Below the pieces are notes generated by a model. The model was not told where the DNA came from. It ran no database searches and saw only the letters and a list, made by a program, of their open reading frames with translations. A stretch of 64,000 bases of DNA from Maricaulis salignorans (GTDB lineage: Bacteria; Pseudomonadota; Alphaproteobacteria; Caulobacterales; Maricaulaceae), in the NCBI RefSeq assembly GCF_900103475.1, contig NZ_FNHG01000006.1:62001-126000 (forward strand), given 5' to 3'. Shown here one piece after another: positions 1 through 8,912 of the stretch (position 1 is its first letter; the number at the start of each line of letters is the position of its first letter). Position numbers and translations under genes: made by a program.

Positions 1-218
1 CATCAGCGACCTGGCCCATCACGCCATCGAGCGCATCGATTTCCCGAACCAGATGCCCTTTGCCCAACCCGCCAATCGCCGGATTGCAGGACATCTCACC
101 AATGGTCTCAAGCTTGTGTGTGAGCAGGAGCGTGCGCGCGCCAAGCCGCGCCGCGGCTGAAGCCGCTTCGCAACCGGCATGTCCGCCGCCGATAATAATG
201 ACGTCCCAGGATTTCATG
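1..218 (-). CDS. mnmG: tRNA uridine-5-carboxymethylaminomethyl(34) synthesis enzyme MnmG, N-terminal fragment
   Basis: This is the first 72 codons of MnmG (GidA), cut off by the window edge. MnmG is the FAD enzyme that, with MnmE, modifies the wobble uridine of several tRNAs. The reverse-strand translation starts [19 protein letters not shown], which holds the [10 protein letters not shown] dinucleotide-binding loop typical of the family, and continues with [20 protein letters not shown], the conserved MnmG block. The ATG lies at 218-216. It is downstream of mnmE on the same strand, as in Caulobacter, with a parS site in the gap. The fragment is too short for comment on the rest of the enzyme. 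Confidence 0.95.
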
Positions 219-302
219 ATCACTCTTCCGGCCGCGGATCAGTCTGCGGCGAAGCCGGCTACATAAGGCTGACAGCGCCCGGAGTCGAGCCGCAGCGTCC
301 AG

Positions 303-318
303 TGTTTCACGTGAAACA
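303..318. promoter_or_regulatory. parS: parS centromere site (ParB binding)
   Basis: The 16 bases TGTTTCACGTGAAACA form a perfect palindrome identical to the widely conserved bacterial parS consensus (the Bacillus form differs by one base). It sits between mnmE and mnmG, about 7.6 kb from the predicted origin. ParB nucleates here to build the partition complex that ParA/ParB segregate. In Caulobacter the parS cluster likewise lies beside parAB and gidAB, about 8 kb from the origin. Confidence 0.93.
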
Positions 319-331
319 GACTCATTGAACC

Positions 332-1648
332 CTATTTGCCGATACAGAACTGGCTGAAGACCCGATCGAGAATATCCTCGACATCGACCCGGCCGGTCAG
401 CGATTCAAGTGCCCGGACGGCCAGGCGCGCATCCTCGCCGGCCAATTCAGGGGCATCGGCCAGGCGCTCGCGGCACCGGACCAGCGCGCTCTGGGCCGCC
501 TCAACTGCCCGGCGATGCCGCGCGCGGCTCAGTGCCGGCAACTCGCGGGCGCCCAGTCGTTCACGAACGATGGCCTCGATTCGCGCTTCCAGGGCCTCAA
601 TTCCGGCACCGGTACTTGCACTGACCCGATATCCGGCTCCGCCCTCCTGATCCGGCACCAGATCGCGCTTGTTCAGGACCAGCAGGTCGCCATCCAGCAA
701 GCGGCCCTTCAGGTCCAGCAATTCAGCCTCCGACCGCGCATCGGCAACGCCAATTCTCAGATCCGCATGCTCGGCCCGGTCCAGCGCCCGACGGACGCCT
801 TCTGCCTCGATCGCGTCGACCGCTTCGCGAAGCCCCGCCGTGTCGCTGATCACCACGGGAAATCCCGCCATGGTCAGCCGCACTTCGACGATATCGCGCG
901 TCGTGCCGGGAATATCGGTCACTATCGCCGCTTCCCGCCCAGCCAGCCGGTTGAGCAGGCTCGACTTGCCGGCATTGGGCGCGCCAATCAGGGCGATGGA
1001 AAATCCGTTCCGGACGCGCTCCCCACGACGCCCGTCAGCCAGATGCTCCTCGATCGAGGCCAACAAGCCAGAAACCGGCTCATAGGCGCGATGTGACAGG
1101 GCGTCGGGCACGTCGGCTTCGTCAGGGAAATCAATCTCGCCCTCAATCGAGGCCAGCACCGCGATCAAGGCCTCGCGCCAACCCTCATAGAGCAATTTCA
1201 ATGAACCCGACATTTGCGCCAGCGCCTGTTTGCGCTGGCCTTCGGTCTCGGCCTCAATCAGATCCGCAAGCCCCTCAGCCTCCGTCAGGTCGAGCTTGTC
1301 ATTTTCAAAGGCTCGGCGGGTAAACTCGCCCGCCTGGGCCAATATGCCCCCGGCATCCTCGATCGCCGATATGGCGCCATCGATGACCGCGGCGCCGCCA
1401 TGCAGGTGAAGCTCGACGCAATCCTCTCCGGTAAAACTGGCGGGAGCCGGAAACCAGAGCACCAGCGCCTGGTCAAATACCTCACCATCCGGCGCCCGCA
1501 AAAGGCGCAGGCTCGCCTGGCGCGGCGCGGGAAGCGCCCCGCGCACCAGTTGGGCCAGGATATCCCCGGCTTGGGGCCCCGAAAGCCGCACGACGGCAAT
1601 TCCGGACCGGCCAGGCGGGGTGGATAGAGCATATATCGTTGTTTTCAC
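332..1648 (-). CDS. mnmE: tRNA uridine-5-carboxymethylaminomethyl(34) synthesis GTPase MnmE
   Basis: This 438-residue GTPase works with MnmG to modify U34 of tRNAs. The N-terminal folate-binding domain begins TIYALSTPPGRSGIAVVRLSG. The G domain follows, with the G1 loop GAPNAGKS at residues 222-229 and the TTRD G2 motif near 250. The chain ends in FCIGK, the conserved CIGK tail carrying the active-site cysteine. The start codon is GTG at 1648-1646; no in-frame ATG fits the family N-terminus. The start overlaps half of a parS-like sequence (TTTCACGTG at 1643-1651). The length is normal for MnmE. Confidence 0.97.
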   Translation of the reverse strand: MKTTIYALSTPPGRSGIAVVRLSGPQAGDILAQLVRGALPAPRQASLRLLRAPDGEVFDQALVLWFPAPASFTGEDCVELHLHGGAAVIDGAISAIEDAGGILAQAGEFTRRAFENDKLDLTEAEGLADLIEAETEGQRKQALAQMSGSLKLLYEGWREALIAVLASIEGEIDFPDEADVPDALSHRAYEPVSGLLASIEEHLADGRRGERVRNGFSIALIGAPNAGKSSLLNRLAGREAAIVTDIPGTTRDIVEVRLTMAGFPVVISDTAGLREAVDAIEAEGVRRALDRAEHADLRIGVADARSEAELLDLKGRLLDGDLLVLNKRDLVPDQEGGAGYRVSASTGAGIEALEARIEAIVRERLGARELPALSRARHRRAVEAAQSALVRCRERLADAPELAGEDARLAVRALESLTGRVDVEDILDRVFSQFCIGK

Positions 1649-1652
1649 GTGC

Positions 1653-1901
1653 CTATTTCTTATTCCCGGCAGAGGGCGTCGCAGCCGCCTGCCGCATCAG
1701 ATTCATGAAGGTATCGCTCATTTGACCGCCATAGGTCGTCCATTGCCGCATCAGGGCATCGGGCTCCAGCGACCCCATATTCGCTTCCATCCGGCGGATC
1801 ATCTCTTCGGAAAAGCGTTCATTGAGCGCCGTCACATCCGGCAGGCCGAGAAACGCCCGCGCCTCGGCCGGCGTGCAATCGATTTCAACATTGACCTTCA
1901 T
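1653..1901 (-). CDS. DUF6489 family protein
   Basis: A small 82-residue acidic protein beginning MKVNVEIDCTPAEARAFLGL. I recognise this N-terminus as a small uncharacterised family (DUF6489) common in Caulobacterales and relatives. No membrane segment or catalytic motif is visible; the middle is amphipathic and probably helical. A good ribosome-binding site (GGGAG, 7 bases from the ATG) supports the start. It lies 4 bases upstream of mnmE on the same strand, so the two are probably co-transcribed. Function unknown. Confidence 0.8.
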   Translation of the reverse strand: MKVNVEIDCTPAEARAFLGLPDVTALNERFSEEMIRRMEANMGSLEPDALMRQWTTYGGQMSDTFMNLMRQAAATPSAGNKK

Positions 1902-1954
1902 AATGATCTCCCAAAATGTTCTACTCAGCTTATCGCATGAAGTGGAGGCACGCC

Positions 1955-2653
1955 ATGAGTGGCCAGGACATAGAGATCCAATCTGACGATGGCAATTTCT
2001 CGGCCTATCTCGCCGTGCCTGCCTCGGGAAGCGGACCCGGCGTCCTTGTTCTGCAGGAGATTTTCGGCGTCAATGCCTCGATGCGTTCCATCGCCGACTG
2101 GCTCGCCGGAGAAGGCTTCACGGCGCTCTGCCCGGACTTGTTCTGGAGAATTGAGCCCGGTATTCAGATCACCGACAAGACCGAGGCCGAACTCAATCGC
2201 GCCTTTGAACTCTTCGGTCTGTTCAACCAGGACACCGGGTTGAGGGACATCCGCACCAGCCTGTCCGCATTGCGCGCCCTCGACGCCTGTAACGGCAAGG
2301 CCGGCGCCCTCGGCTATTGTCTGGGCGGTCTGCTCGCCTATCGAACCGCCTGCCACACCGACAGCGATGCCAGCGTCGGCTATTACGGCGTGAGCATTGA
2401 GGACAGGCTCGCCGAGGCGACCGGGCTCAATTCACCACTCATGCTTCACATTGCCGGTGCTGACCAATTCGTCCCGCCGGCAGCCCAGGCCCGCCTGCAT
2501 CAAGGGCTCGGCCCCAATCCGCTCGTCACCCTGCATGACTATCCCGGCAAGGAACACGCCTTCGCACGTCCCGATGGCCACCACTATGACGCCGACAGCG
2601 CCAACCTCGCCAATCAGCGCACCCTGGACTTCCTCCACGGGCACCTGGGCTAA
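1955..2653 (+). CDS. dienelactone hydrolase family protein
   Basis: A 232-residue alpha/beta hydrolase. The nucleophile sits in GYCLGG (Cys122), followed by Asp170 in IAGADQF and His201 in GKEHAF, which gives the Cys-Asp-His triad of dienelactone hydrolases. The Glu in LQEIFGVN near residue 35 is also typical. The true substrate cannot be told; many relatives are general carboxylesterases. I chose ATG 1955 because GGAGG precedes it at a proper distance; a longer reading from 1916 adds 13 residues that do not fit the family. It is a lone plus-strand gene in a minus-strand region. Confidence 0.9.
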   Translation: MSGQDIEIQSDDGNFSAYLAVPASGSGPGVLVLQEIFGVNASMRSIADWLAGEGFTALCPDLFWRIEPGIQITDKTEAELNRAFELFGLFNQDTGLRDIRTSLSALRALDACNGKAGALGYCLGGLLAYRTACHTDSDASVGYYGVSIEDRLAEATGLNSPLMLHIAGADQFVPPAAQARLHQGLGPNPLVTLHDYPGKEHAFARPDGHHYDADSANLANQRTLDFLHGHLG

Positions 2654-2677
2654 CCCGCCAGCCCGAGCTGTGTGGCA

Positions 2678-3310
2678 TTAGTCCCGGGAACTGGCGATGA
2701 CCCAGCTTTCGCGCGCCGTCATCCGGTCGAAATAGGTTTTGAGATTGTCTGGCGCATCGCCGAACTGCCGGATCAGTTTAAGCAGGTAGAACATATAGAT
2801 CATCGAGATATCAGCGGCCGTAAAGCGGTCGCCGGCGATGAATTCGCGGTCTCCAATGCCGTGCTCCGAGGCAAAGCCAAGCAGTTTCCCCGTTTCCTGC
2901 CGTGCCCAGGCCGCCAGGTTTGGATCCCGCTTGTCTTCAGGCAAGAGCTGGGTGTGAGCCAGCAACAGCGAAACCGCCATGGTCATCCCGCTCTCGCCAA
3001 AGTTCAGCCAGTGCAGATAGCGGCCAAACTCTGCCTCATCGGACGCAATCTCGAGCGGGCTCGGGCCATAACGCCCCAGCAGGTATTGCATGATGGCGAT
3101 GGAATCGAGCACGGTCTCATCGCCATCCTTGAGGGCCGGAACCTTCCGCAGGGGATGGATCAGCGCATAGCTCTCATCCCCGGCCGGACGCGTCGCGAAC
3201 TGCACCGTGTGCAATTGATAGGGCAATTGCATCTCTTCCAGCAGCCAACGCACACGAATCGAGCGGGTTTGCGGGGCATGAAAGAGCGTCAAATCGGGTT
3301 TGCGTGTCAC
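2678..3310 (-). CDS. glutathione S-transferase family protein
   Basis: A 210-residue protein with a GST N-terminal thioredoxin fold (LTLFHAPQTRSIRVRWLLEE, residues 6-25) and a helical C-terminal domain. The Ser/Arg pattern at the start (QTRSIRVRWLLEEM) and the later LRKVPALKDGDETVLDS block are typical of GST_N domains. I place the start at GTG 3310-3308, preceded by GGAGG at 7-8 bases; the open frame continues to 3448 but that extension does not resemble GSTs. Substrate unknown. It follows rho on the same strand but is separated from it by a strong terminator. Confidence 0.87.
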   Translation of the reverse strand: MTRKPDLTLFHAPQTRSIRVRWLLEEMQLPYQLHTVQFATRPAGDESYALIHPLRKVPALKDGDETVLDSIAIMQYLLGRYGPSPLEIASDEAEFGRYLHWLNFGESGMTMAVSLLLAHTQLLPEDKRDPNLAAWARQETGKLLGFASEHGIGDREFIAGDRFTAADISMIYMFYLLKLIRQFGDAPDNLKTYFDRMTARESWVIASSRD

Positions 3311-3456
3311 GGACCATCCTCCAGAAAACTCAGTCCTGATCCAAGCGCCAATCCGCCGCGAGGCATAGCCCCAAGTTTCGCATTGCTGCGATCCGTGCAC
3401 CGAAGCGGCGTGATCGCCGGCCGGTTCAATGGCCGGTAAGCGGCGCAAACAGACAC

Positions 3457-3494
3457 AAAAAAGCCCGCCAGAACAATGCTCTGGCGGGCTTTTT
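3457..3494 (-). terminator. intrinsic terminator downstream of rho, works in both directions
   Basis: A perfect 10-bp stem, GCCCGCCAGA (3463-3472) and TCTGGCGGGC (3480-3489), has a 7-base loop and is flanked by six A on the left and five T on the right. Read on the minus strand it ends rho with a T-tract; read on the plus strand it has the same form. Confidence 0.9.
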
Positions 3495-3511
3495 GTCAGC
3501 AGATGACAGGG

Positions 3512-4816
<1,305 letters not shown>

Positions 4817-5063
4817 GATCAATCTGTTTTTTCAGGCAGGGGAAACCAATTCCCGGACGGGAACAGGCTGAAACAAGCAAGTCGGGTGCCAAAAGAGTAT
4901 GGTCCCGATGAGTGAGGATTGGACAAGCGCGCCATGTTTTGCGCTGGCTTGACCGAGCAGGAGAGGATCCACGTGTGGATTCGGGAAAAGAATTGCCACG
5001 CTGAAGCGCGACCGTCAAGCACACCGGCGAGCCTGCCCGTCAGGCACCACGAGGTTTTATGCC

Positions 5064-5519
5064 CTAGCGCAAGGCCACAACGGCAATCAGCACGATCAGG
5101 ATGGCCGCAAGAAACGGCATCTCGTTGAGAATTCGGTATGAGCGATCTGACCACTCATTCGTGCCGTTCTGAAAACGCTTATAGCGCAGGGCCAGAACGT
5201 GGTGGAGCCCCGTCATGACAGAGACCAGCACAAACTTTCCCATCCATGCCAGGCTGAGAAAGACGGTCCAGCTACCAGCGCGCTCGGCATTGGCCCAGAC
5301 CAGAAGAACTCCGAAAATCCAGACCGCAATCATGGCCGGATTCATGATGATTTTCAGCAAGCGGGTTTCCTGGAGCCTGAGCGTTGTATCGAGCTCGCCA
5401 TCGGGGATAGCGGCGCAATGATAGACAAACAGGCGCGGCAGATAGAGCAGTCCCGCCATCCAGGCGATGACCGCCAGGATATGTAGCGCGCGTAACCAGT
5501 CATAGGCAGCAAGGATCAT
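5064..5519 (-). CDS. hemJ: protoporphyrinogen IX oxidase HemJ
   Basis: A 151-residue membrane protein of the HemJ (UPF0093) family, which oxidises protoporphyrinogen IX to protoporphyrin IX in bacteria without HemG or HemY. Four hydrophobic segments are visible. The key histidine (His13 in RALHILAVIAWMAG) and lysine (Lys95 in WMGKFVLV) correspond to the residues reported as essential in the family. It lies 6 bases downstream of hemH and forms a heme operon with hemH and hemE on the same strand. Confidence 0.93.
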   Translation of the reverse strand: MILAAYDWLRALHILAVIAWMAGLLYLPRLFVYHCAAIPDGELDTTLRLQETRLLKIIMNPAMIAVWIFGVLLVWANAERAGSWTVFLSLAWMGKFVLVSVMTGLHHVLALRYKRFQNGTNEWSDRSYRILNEMPFLAAILIVLIAVVALR

Positions 5520-5525
5520 GACGAA

Positions 5526-6569
5526 CTAGGCTTCCTTCAATGCCATTGGGCAAGCCGGGCACGCAACCGGACAGAGGCGTTGACCGTCCGGAGGCCCGAG
5601 CCGCGTCGGAGCCGACATGGCGCCCGCAACGATATTCGCAAGCGCTGCAATGAATTGCGGTGCCGTTCCCAGAGCCGGGACCCTTGTATAGCTGCTCACA
5701 CCGCTTTCCTGCGCGAGCTCGCCATACTCCTCGTCCAGTTCGACCAGAGTCTCGATATGCTCCGACACAAAGGCGATCGGGGTGAGCAAGATGGCCTTGC
5801 CGTCATTCCCTGCCTGGCGAACGGCATCATCGGTCGATGGTCCGATCCATTTCAGCGGACCGACGCGGCTTTGATAGCAAACCTGCCAATCGGAAAATTC
5901 AGGCAGCAAGGCTGCGACAGCGCTGGCGGTCTGCTCGATTTGCCATTGATAGGGGTCGCCCGCCGCAATCACTTTTTCCGGCAGACCATGGGCGGAAAAC
6001 AGCAAGCGGATGTTTTCCGGTCGGCCGGCGGCCTCCCAGCTGGCCCGGATCAGTTGAGCATGGGCCTCGATGAAACCGGCTTCGACCGGATAGCAGCAAA
6101 CCGTATGGGTTTCCGGCCCGCCGGCCTTGCGCCATGCGCCCAGCGAAGACCCGGTCGTGGTCGTCGAAAAATGCGGGTAAAGGGGCAGCAAAACCGTTTC
6201 GTCCGGCTGCCAGCCGGCCACCTCTTGCGCCACGTCTTCGGTCAAGGGGTGCCAATAACGCATGGCCGGCCAGATCCGGATTTCACGGTCCGGAAAACGC
6301 TCCGCCATCAAGGGGGCCAAAGCCTCGATCTGCTTGAGTGTTTCCGGCACAAGCGGCGATCCGCCACCCATTTTCGCGTAATTTGCGCGCGCTGACTTGG
6401 CCCGCAAGGTCGAGATCATCCAGGCGAGAAACTGGCGAAGCGGCGTTGGCGCGCCGATAATTGCCGGATCGCGGAACAAATTGCGCAGGAATGGCTTTAC
6501 CGCCTCGGGTCCGTCGGGACCGCCGAGATTGAACAGCACGATTGCCAGTCTTTTCTGCGTCTTGGCCAT
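5526..6569 (-). CDS. hemH: ferrochelatase, probably [2Fe-2S]-containing
   Basis: Ferrochelatase inserts iron into protoporphyrin IX, the last step of heme synthesis. The family signature LLFSAHGLPEKV is present. The C-terminus carries CPVACPACP, a C-X3-C-X2-C cluster, and there is an internal CCYP; together these match the four-cysteine set of the [2Fe-2S] ferrochelatases described for Caulobacter and Mycobacterium. The start at ATG 6569 (347 residues) has GGAG 6 bases upstream; an ATG at 6584 is a weaker alternative. It sits between hemE and hemJ. Confidence 0.96.
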   Translation of the reverse strand: MAKTQKRLAIVLFNLGGPDGPEAVKPFLRNLFRDPAIIGAPTPLRQFLAWMISTLRAKSARANYAKMGGGSPLVPETLKQIEALAPLMAERFPDREIRIWPAMRYWHPLTEDVAQEVAGWQPDETVLLPLYPHFSTTTTGSSLGAWRKAGGPETHTVCCYPVEAGFIEAHAQLIRASWEAAGRPENIRLLFSAHGLPEKVIAAGDPYQWQIEQTASAVAALLPEFSDWQVCYQSRVGPLKWIGPSTDDAVRQAGNDGKAILLTPIAFVSEHIETLVELDEEYGELAQESGVSSYTRVPALGTAPQFIAALANIVAGAMSAPTRLGPPDGQRLCPVACPACPMALKEA

Positions 6570-6595
6570 GTTCAACTCCGTCATCCCGCTGGACC

Positions 6596-7633
6596 TCAGG
6601 CTGATCGCCGAATCCGCGCCAGCAATTGCTCGACATGCGCGACCGGTACGTCCGGTGTGATGCCGTGACCGAGATTGAAAATATGCGGTCGACCCGACCA
6701 GGCTTCAAGCAAGCGGTCGACTTCGCTGTCGAGCACAGCTCCGCCGGCACGCAGTACGGACGGGTCCAGATGCCCCTGGACCGGCAAATTATCGGGCAGG
6801 ACCGAACGTGCCCATTCGGGCTGAACCGCGGTGTCCAGCGCCAGTGCTGTCACGCCGGTTTCGCGAGCATAGCGCGGGTAGAGGGTTCCGGCACCGCGCG
6901 GAAAGCCGATAATCGGAACATCAATCCCGGCGGCCCGGACCCGATCAACGATCCGCCGCGTCGGGCGAATAATCACCCGTTCGAACAAGGGTTCTGGCAG
7001 GCCTTCAGCCCAGCTGTCGAAAAGCTTCAGCACTTCAGCGCCGGCGTTGGCCTGCATGATGAGATATTCGGCCGTCGCGTCTGCAATCCGGTCGAGCATG
7101 CCGTCAAAGGCAACCGGATCACTCCAGGCCGCCACGCGGGTTGCATAGCGATCCTTCGATCCCCCGCCTTCGACCATGTAGGTGGCGACGGTCCAGGGTG
7201 AGCCGGCAAAGCCGATCAGCGTGGTGTTGTCGGGCAATTGAGGCTTCACCAGTCGCAAGGTCTCGCCGATCGGTGCCAGAACTTCTGCCACACGCCCTTC
7301 GGTCAAACCCTCGAAATCTGCCGGATTGAATGGTTCCAGCTTCGGACCCTCTCCGGTGACAAACCAGACCTTGCGTCCCAGTGCGATCGGGATCAGCAAT
7401 ATGTCCGCAAACATGATCGCTGCATCGAATCCGAAGCGCCGGATCGGCTGCAGCGTCACTTCGGCAGCAAGTTCAGGGGTGAAGCAGAATTCAATGAAAT
7501 TGGCTGCTTTTGACCGGACCTGGCGATATTCTGCCAGATAACGGCCGGCTTGCCGCATCAGCCACACAGGTGGTGGCGTGCGGGTCTCACCGGCAAGAAC
7601 GGCGAGGAGGGGTTTTTGGGGCGTCAGCATCAT
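6596..7633 (-). CDS. hemE: uroporphyrinogen decarboxylase
   Basis: HemE decarboxylates uroporphyrinogen III to coproporphyrinogen III. The 345-residue product has the signature PPPVWLMRQAGRYLAEYR near residues 20-37, with the catalytic arginines, and the FADILLIPIALG block with the essential aspartate. Two ATG codons are in tandem at 7633 and 7630. It is the first gene left of the predicted replication origin, the same position hemE holds beside Caulobacter Cori, and it is read away from the origin. Confidence 0.97.
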   Translation of the reverse strand: MMLTPQKPLLAVLAGETRTPPPVWLMRQAGRYLAEYRQVRSKAANFIEFCFTPELAAEVTLQPIRRFGFDAAIMFADILLIPIALGRKVWFVTGEGPKLEPFNPADFEGLTEGRVAEVLAPIGETLRLVKPQLPDNTTLIGFAGSPWTVATYMVEGGGSKDRYATRVAAWSDPVAFDGMLDRIADATAEYLIMQANAGAEVLKLFDSWAEGLPEPLFERVIIRPTRRIVDRVRAAGIDVPIIGFPRGAGTLYPRYARETGVTALALDTAVQPEWARSVLPDNLPVQGHLDPSVLRAGGAVLDSEVDRLLEAWSGRPHIFNLGHGITPDVPVAHVEQLLARIRRSA

Positions 7634-7922
7634 TGGGCCTGATTAGTCTTCTCTGACCGATCATTCAATGCGGCGCTTTCACCCAAATATATATGTTTTT
7701 TTATTGTGATAATTGTAGGACCGTGAATGTCGTGAACTCAGAAACTTATCCGGCCATACCGGACAAGTCTGTCCACGCTAACTCGGCGCGCTCACAAGTT
7801 TGTCGCTAACGGGAATAAATAAGCTCACGCCATACAAAACAATAATTTACGCCAGATACATATGTTGAATTCTCTGTGAAACCTTGTTCAAATGGGCTTC
7901 GAACATTCAGGTTATCATACGG

Positions 7923-7931
7923 TTTTTCACA
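7923..7931 (+). promoter_or_regulatory. DnaA-box-like 9-mer 1
   Basis: TTTTTCACA differs from the TTATNCACA consensus at one position. It lies in the predicted origin, 10 bases before the next box. Confidence 0.5.
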
Positions 7932-7941
7932 GGACTTTCAT

Positions 7942-7950
7942 TGTGGATAG
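7942..7950 (-). promoter_or_regulatory. DnaA-box-like 9-mer 2
   Basis: The minus-strand sequence is CTATCCACA, one mismatch from TTATCCACA. A related 9-mer, CTACCCACA (two mismatches), follows at 7954-7962 in the same orientation, 12 bases on, giving a near-helical-turn spacing. Confidence 0.58.
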
Positions 7951-7953
7951 ACG

Positions 7954-7990
7954 TGTGGGTAGTACCGGGTCATACCCGGTGAAACCCACA
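7954..7990. repeat. 37-bp two-tier inverted repeat in the origin
   Basis: Outer arms TGTGGGT (7954-7960) and ACCCACA (7984-7990) enclose inner arms ACCGGGT (7964-7970) and ACCCGGT (7974-7980), with a CAT centre and unmatched 3-base spacers. Both tiers are perfect. The outer left arm is part of a DnaA-box-like 9-mer. Confidence 0.9.
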
Positions 7991-8035
7991 CTCCAGGGAT
8001 CCGCAACGATCGCTTGGGGAAAATCTTCATACTTA

Positions 8036-8050
8036 TTAACAATTCGTAAA
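8036..8050. promoter_or_regulatory. CtrA-like binding site upstream of ppsR
   Basis: TTAA-N7-TAAA matches the CtrA consensus TTAA-N7-TTAA at seven of eight fixed positions. In Caulobacter, CtrA binds several such sites in the origin to silence replication in swarmer cells. Only this one is visible here, so the call is tentative. Confidence 0.45.
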
Positions 8051-8072
8051 CACCCTCGAGGCCCCGATCATC

Positions 8073-8912
8073 ATGCCAACGACATCAAGGCCACGGTTGA
8101 ATACGTCATTCCATATCCACATGGTCTCCGATTCGACCGGAGAAACCCTGATGGAAGTGATGCGCGCCTCCGTCGCGCAATTCGAACACACCAACCCGCT
8201 TGAACACCTTTACGCGCTTGTGCGTTCGCCCCGTCAGCTCGATCGTGTGCTGGAGGAGATCGAGGGTTATCCGGGCGTTGTGATGTACACGATCGTCAAT
8301 TCCGAACTGCGCCGGGACCTGGAGACGCGCTGCGCCGATCTGGGTGTGCCGGCGATAGCCATTCTTGACCCGATGCTCGCGACCTTGAGCACCTATCTCG
8401 GCCGGGCCATGGCCAGCCGGGCGGGCGCGCAGCGGGCTTTGGATGCTGACTACTATCACCGGATGGACGCGTTGAACTTCGCCATGGCGCATGATGATGG
8501 CCAGGGCGATAATTTCGAGAATGCCGATATCATTCTGCTGGGCGTCAGCCGGACATCCAAGACTCCGACCAGTATCTATCTCGCCCATCGCGGCTATCGC
8601 GCGGCCAATATACCGCTTGTTCGCGGTGTGCCGGCGCCTGAATTCCTGTTCTCACTGCGTAATCCATTGATCGTCGGTCTGACGGCCTCGCCGGAACGCA
8701 TCGTCCAGATCCGGCGCAACCGGCTGTTGACGCTGAATGAAGACCGGTCGACCGACTATATCGATGACTTCGCCGTTCGAGACGAGATCGTTGAGGCCAA
8801 GCGGCTCTACGCCAAGCATGGCTGGCCCAATATCGATGTGACACGCCGGTCGGTCGAGGAAACCGCTGCCAAGATCATCAATATGCTCAATGAAAAGCGG
8901 GGTCGCAAATGA
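8073..8912 (+). CDS. ppsR: pyruvate, phosphate/water dikinase regulatory protein (bifunctional kinase/pyrophosphorylase)
   Basis: A 279-residue member of the DUF299/PPSR family, which switches pyruvate-phosphate dikinase or PEP synthase off and on by ADP-dependent phosphorylation and phosphate-dependent dephosphorylation of a threonine. The N-terminal block FHIHMVSDSTGETL and the P-loop-like GVSRTSKTPTSIYLA near residue 155 are diagnostic. The target enzyme is not in this window. It is the first gene right of the origin and overlaps maf by 4 bases (ATGA), so it begins an operon of four translationally linked genes. Confidence 0.92.
   Translation: MPTTSRPRLNTSFHIHMVSDSTGETLMEVMRASVAQFEHTNPLEHLYALVRSPRQLDRVLEEIEGYPGVVMYTIVNSELRRDLETRCADLGVPAIAILDPMLATLSTYLGRAMASRAGAQRALDADYYHRMDALNFAMAHDDGQGDNFENADIILLGVSRTSKTPTSIYLAHRGYRAANIPLVRGVPAPEFLFSLRNPLIVGLTASPERIVQIRRNRLLTLNEDRSTDYIDDFAVRDEIVEAKRLYAKHGWPNIDVTRRSVEETAAKIINMLNEKRGRK

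Larger units (their letters stand above)
7634..8072. other. oriC: probable chromosomal replication origin (Cori-type), between hemE and ppsR
   Basis: This 439-base gap has no credible ORF; a 103-residue frame at 7892-8203 is not protein-like and runs into ppsR. The flanking genes are those that flank Caulobacter Cori. Inside there is an AT-rich tract at about 7683-7717 (runs of ATATAT and seven T, possible unwinding element), DnaA-box-like 9-mers at 7923-7962, a two-tier inverted repeat at 7954-7990, and a CtrA-like site at 8036-8050. Genes on both sides run away from it and a perfect parS lies 7.6 kb away. Assignment rests on synteny plus motifs; I could not compute GC skew. Confidence 0.78.

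Noticed and set aside
1643-1651. Half parS (TTTCACGTG) at the mnmE start codon
   Set aside because: Only the left half matches; the right half (CCTAT) does not resemble parS, so it is probably chance.
7892-8203. 103-codon frame crossing the predicted origin into ppsR
   Set aside because: Out of frame with ppsR, no family resemblance, and covers the palindromic origin elements.
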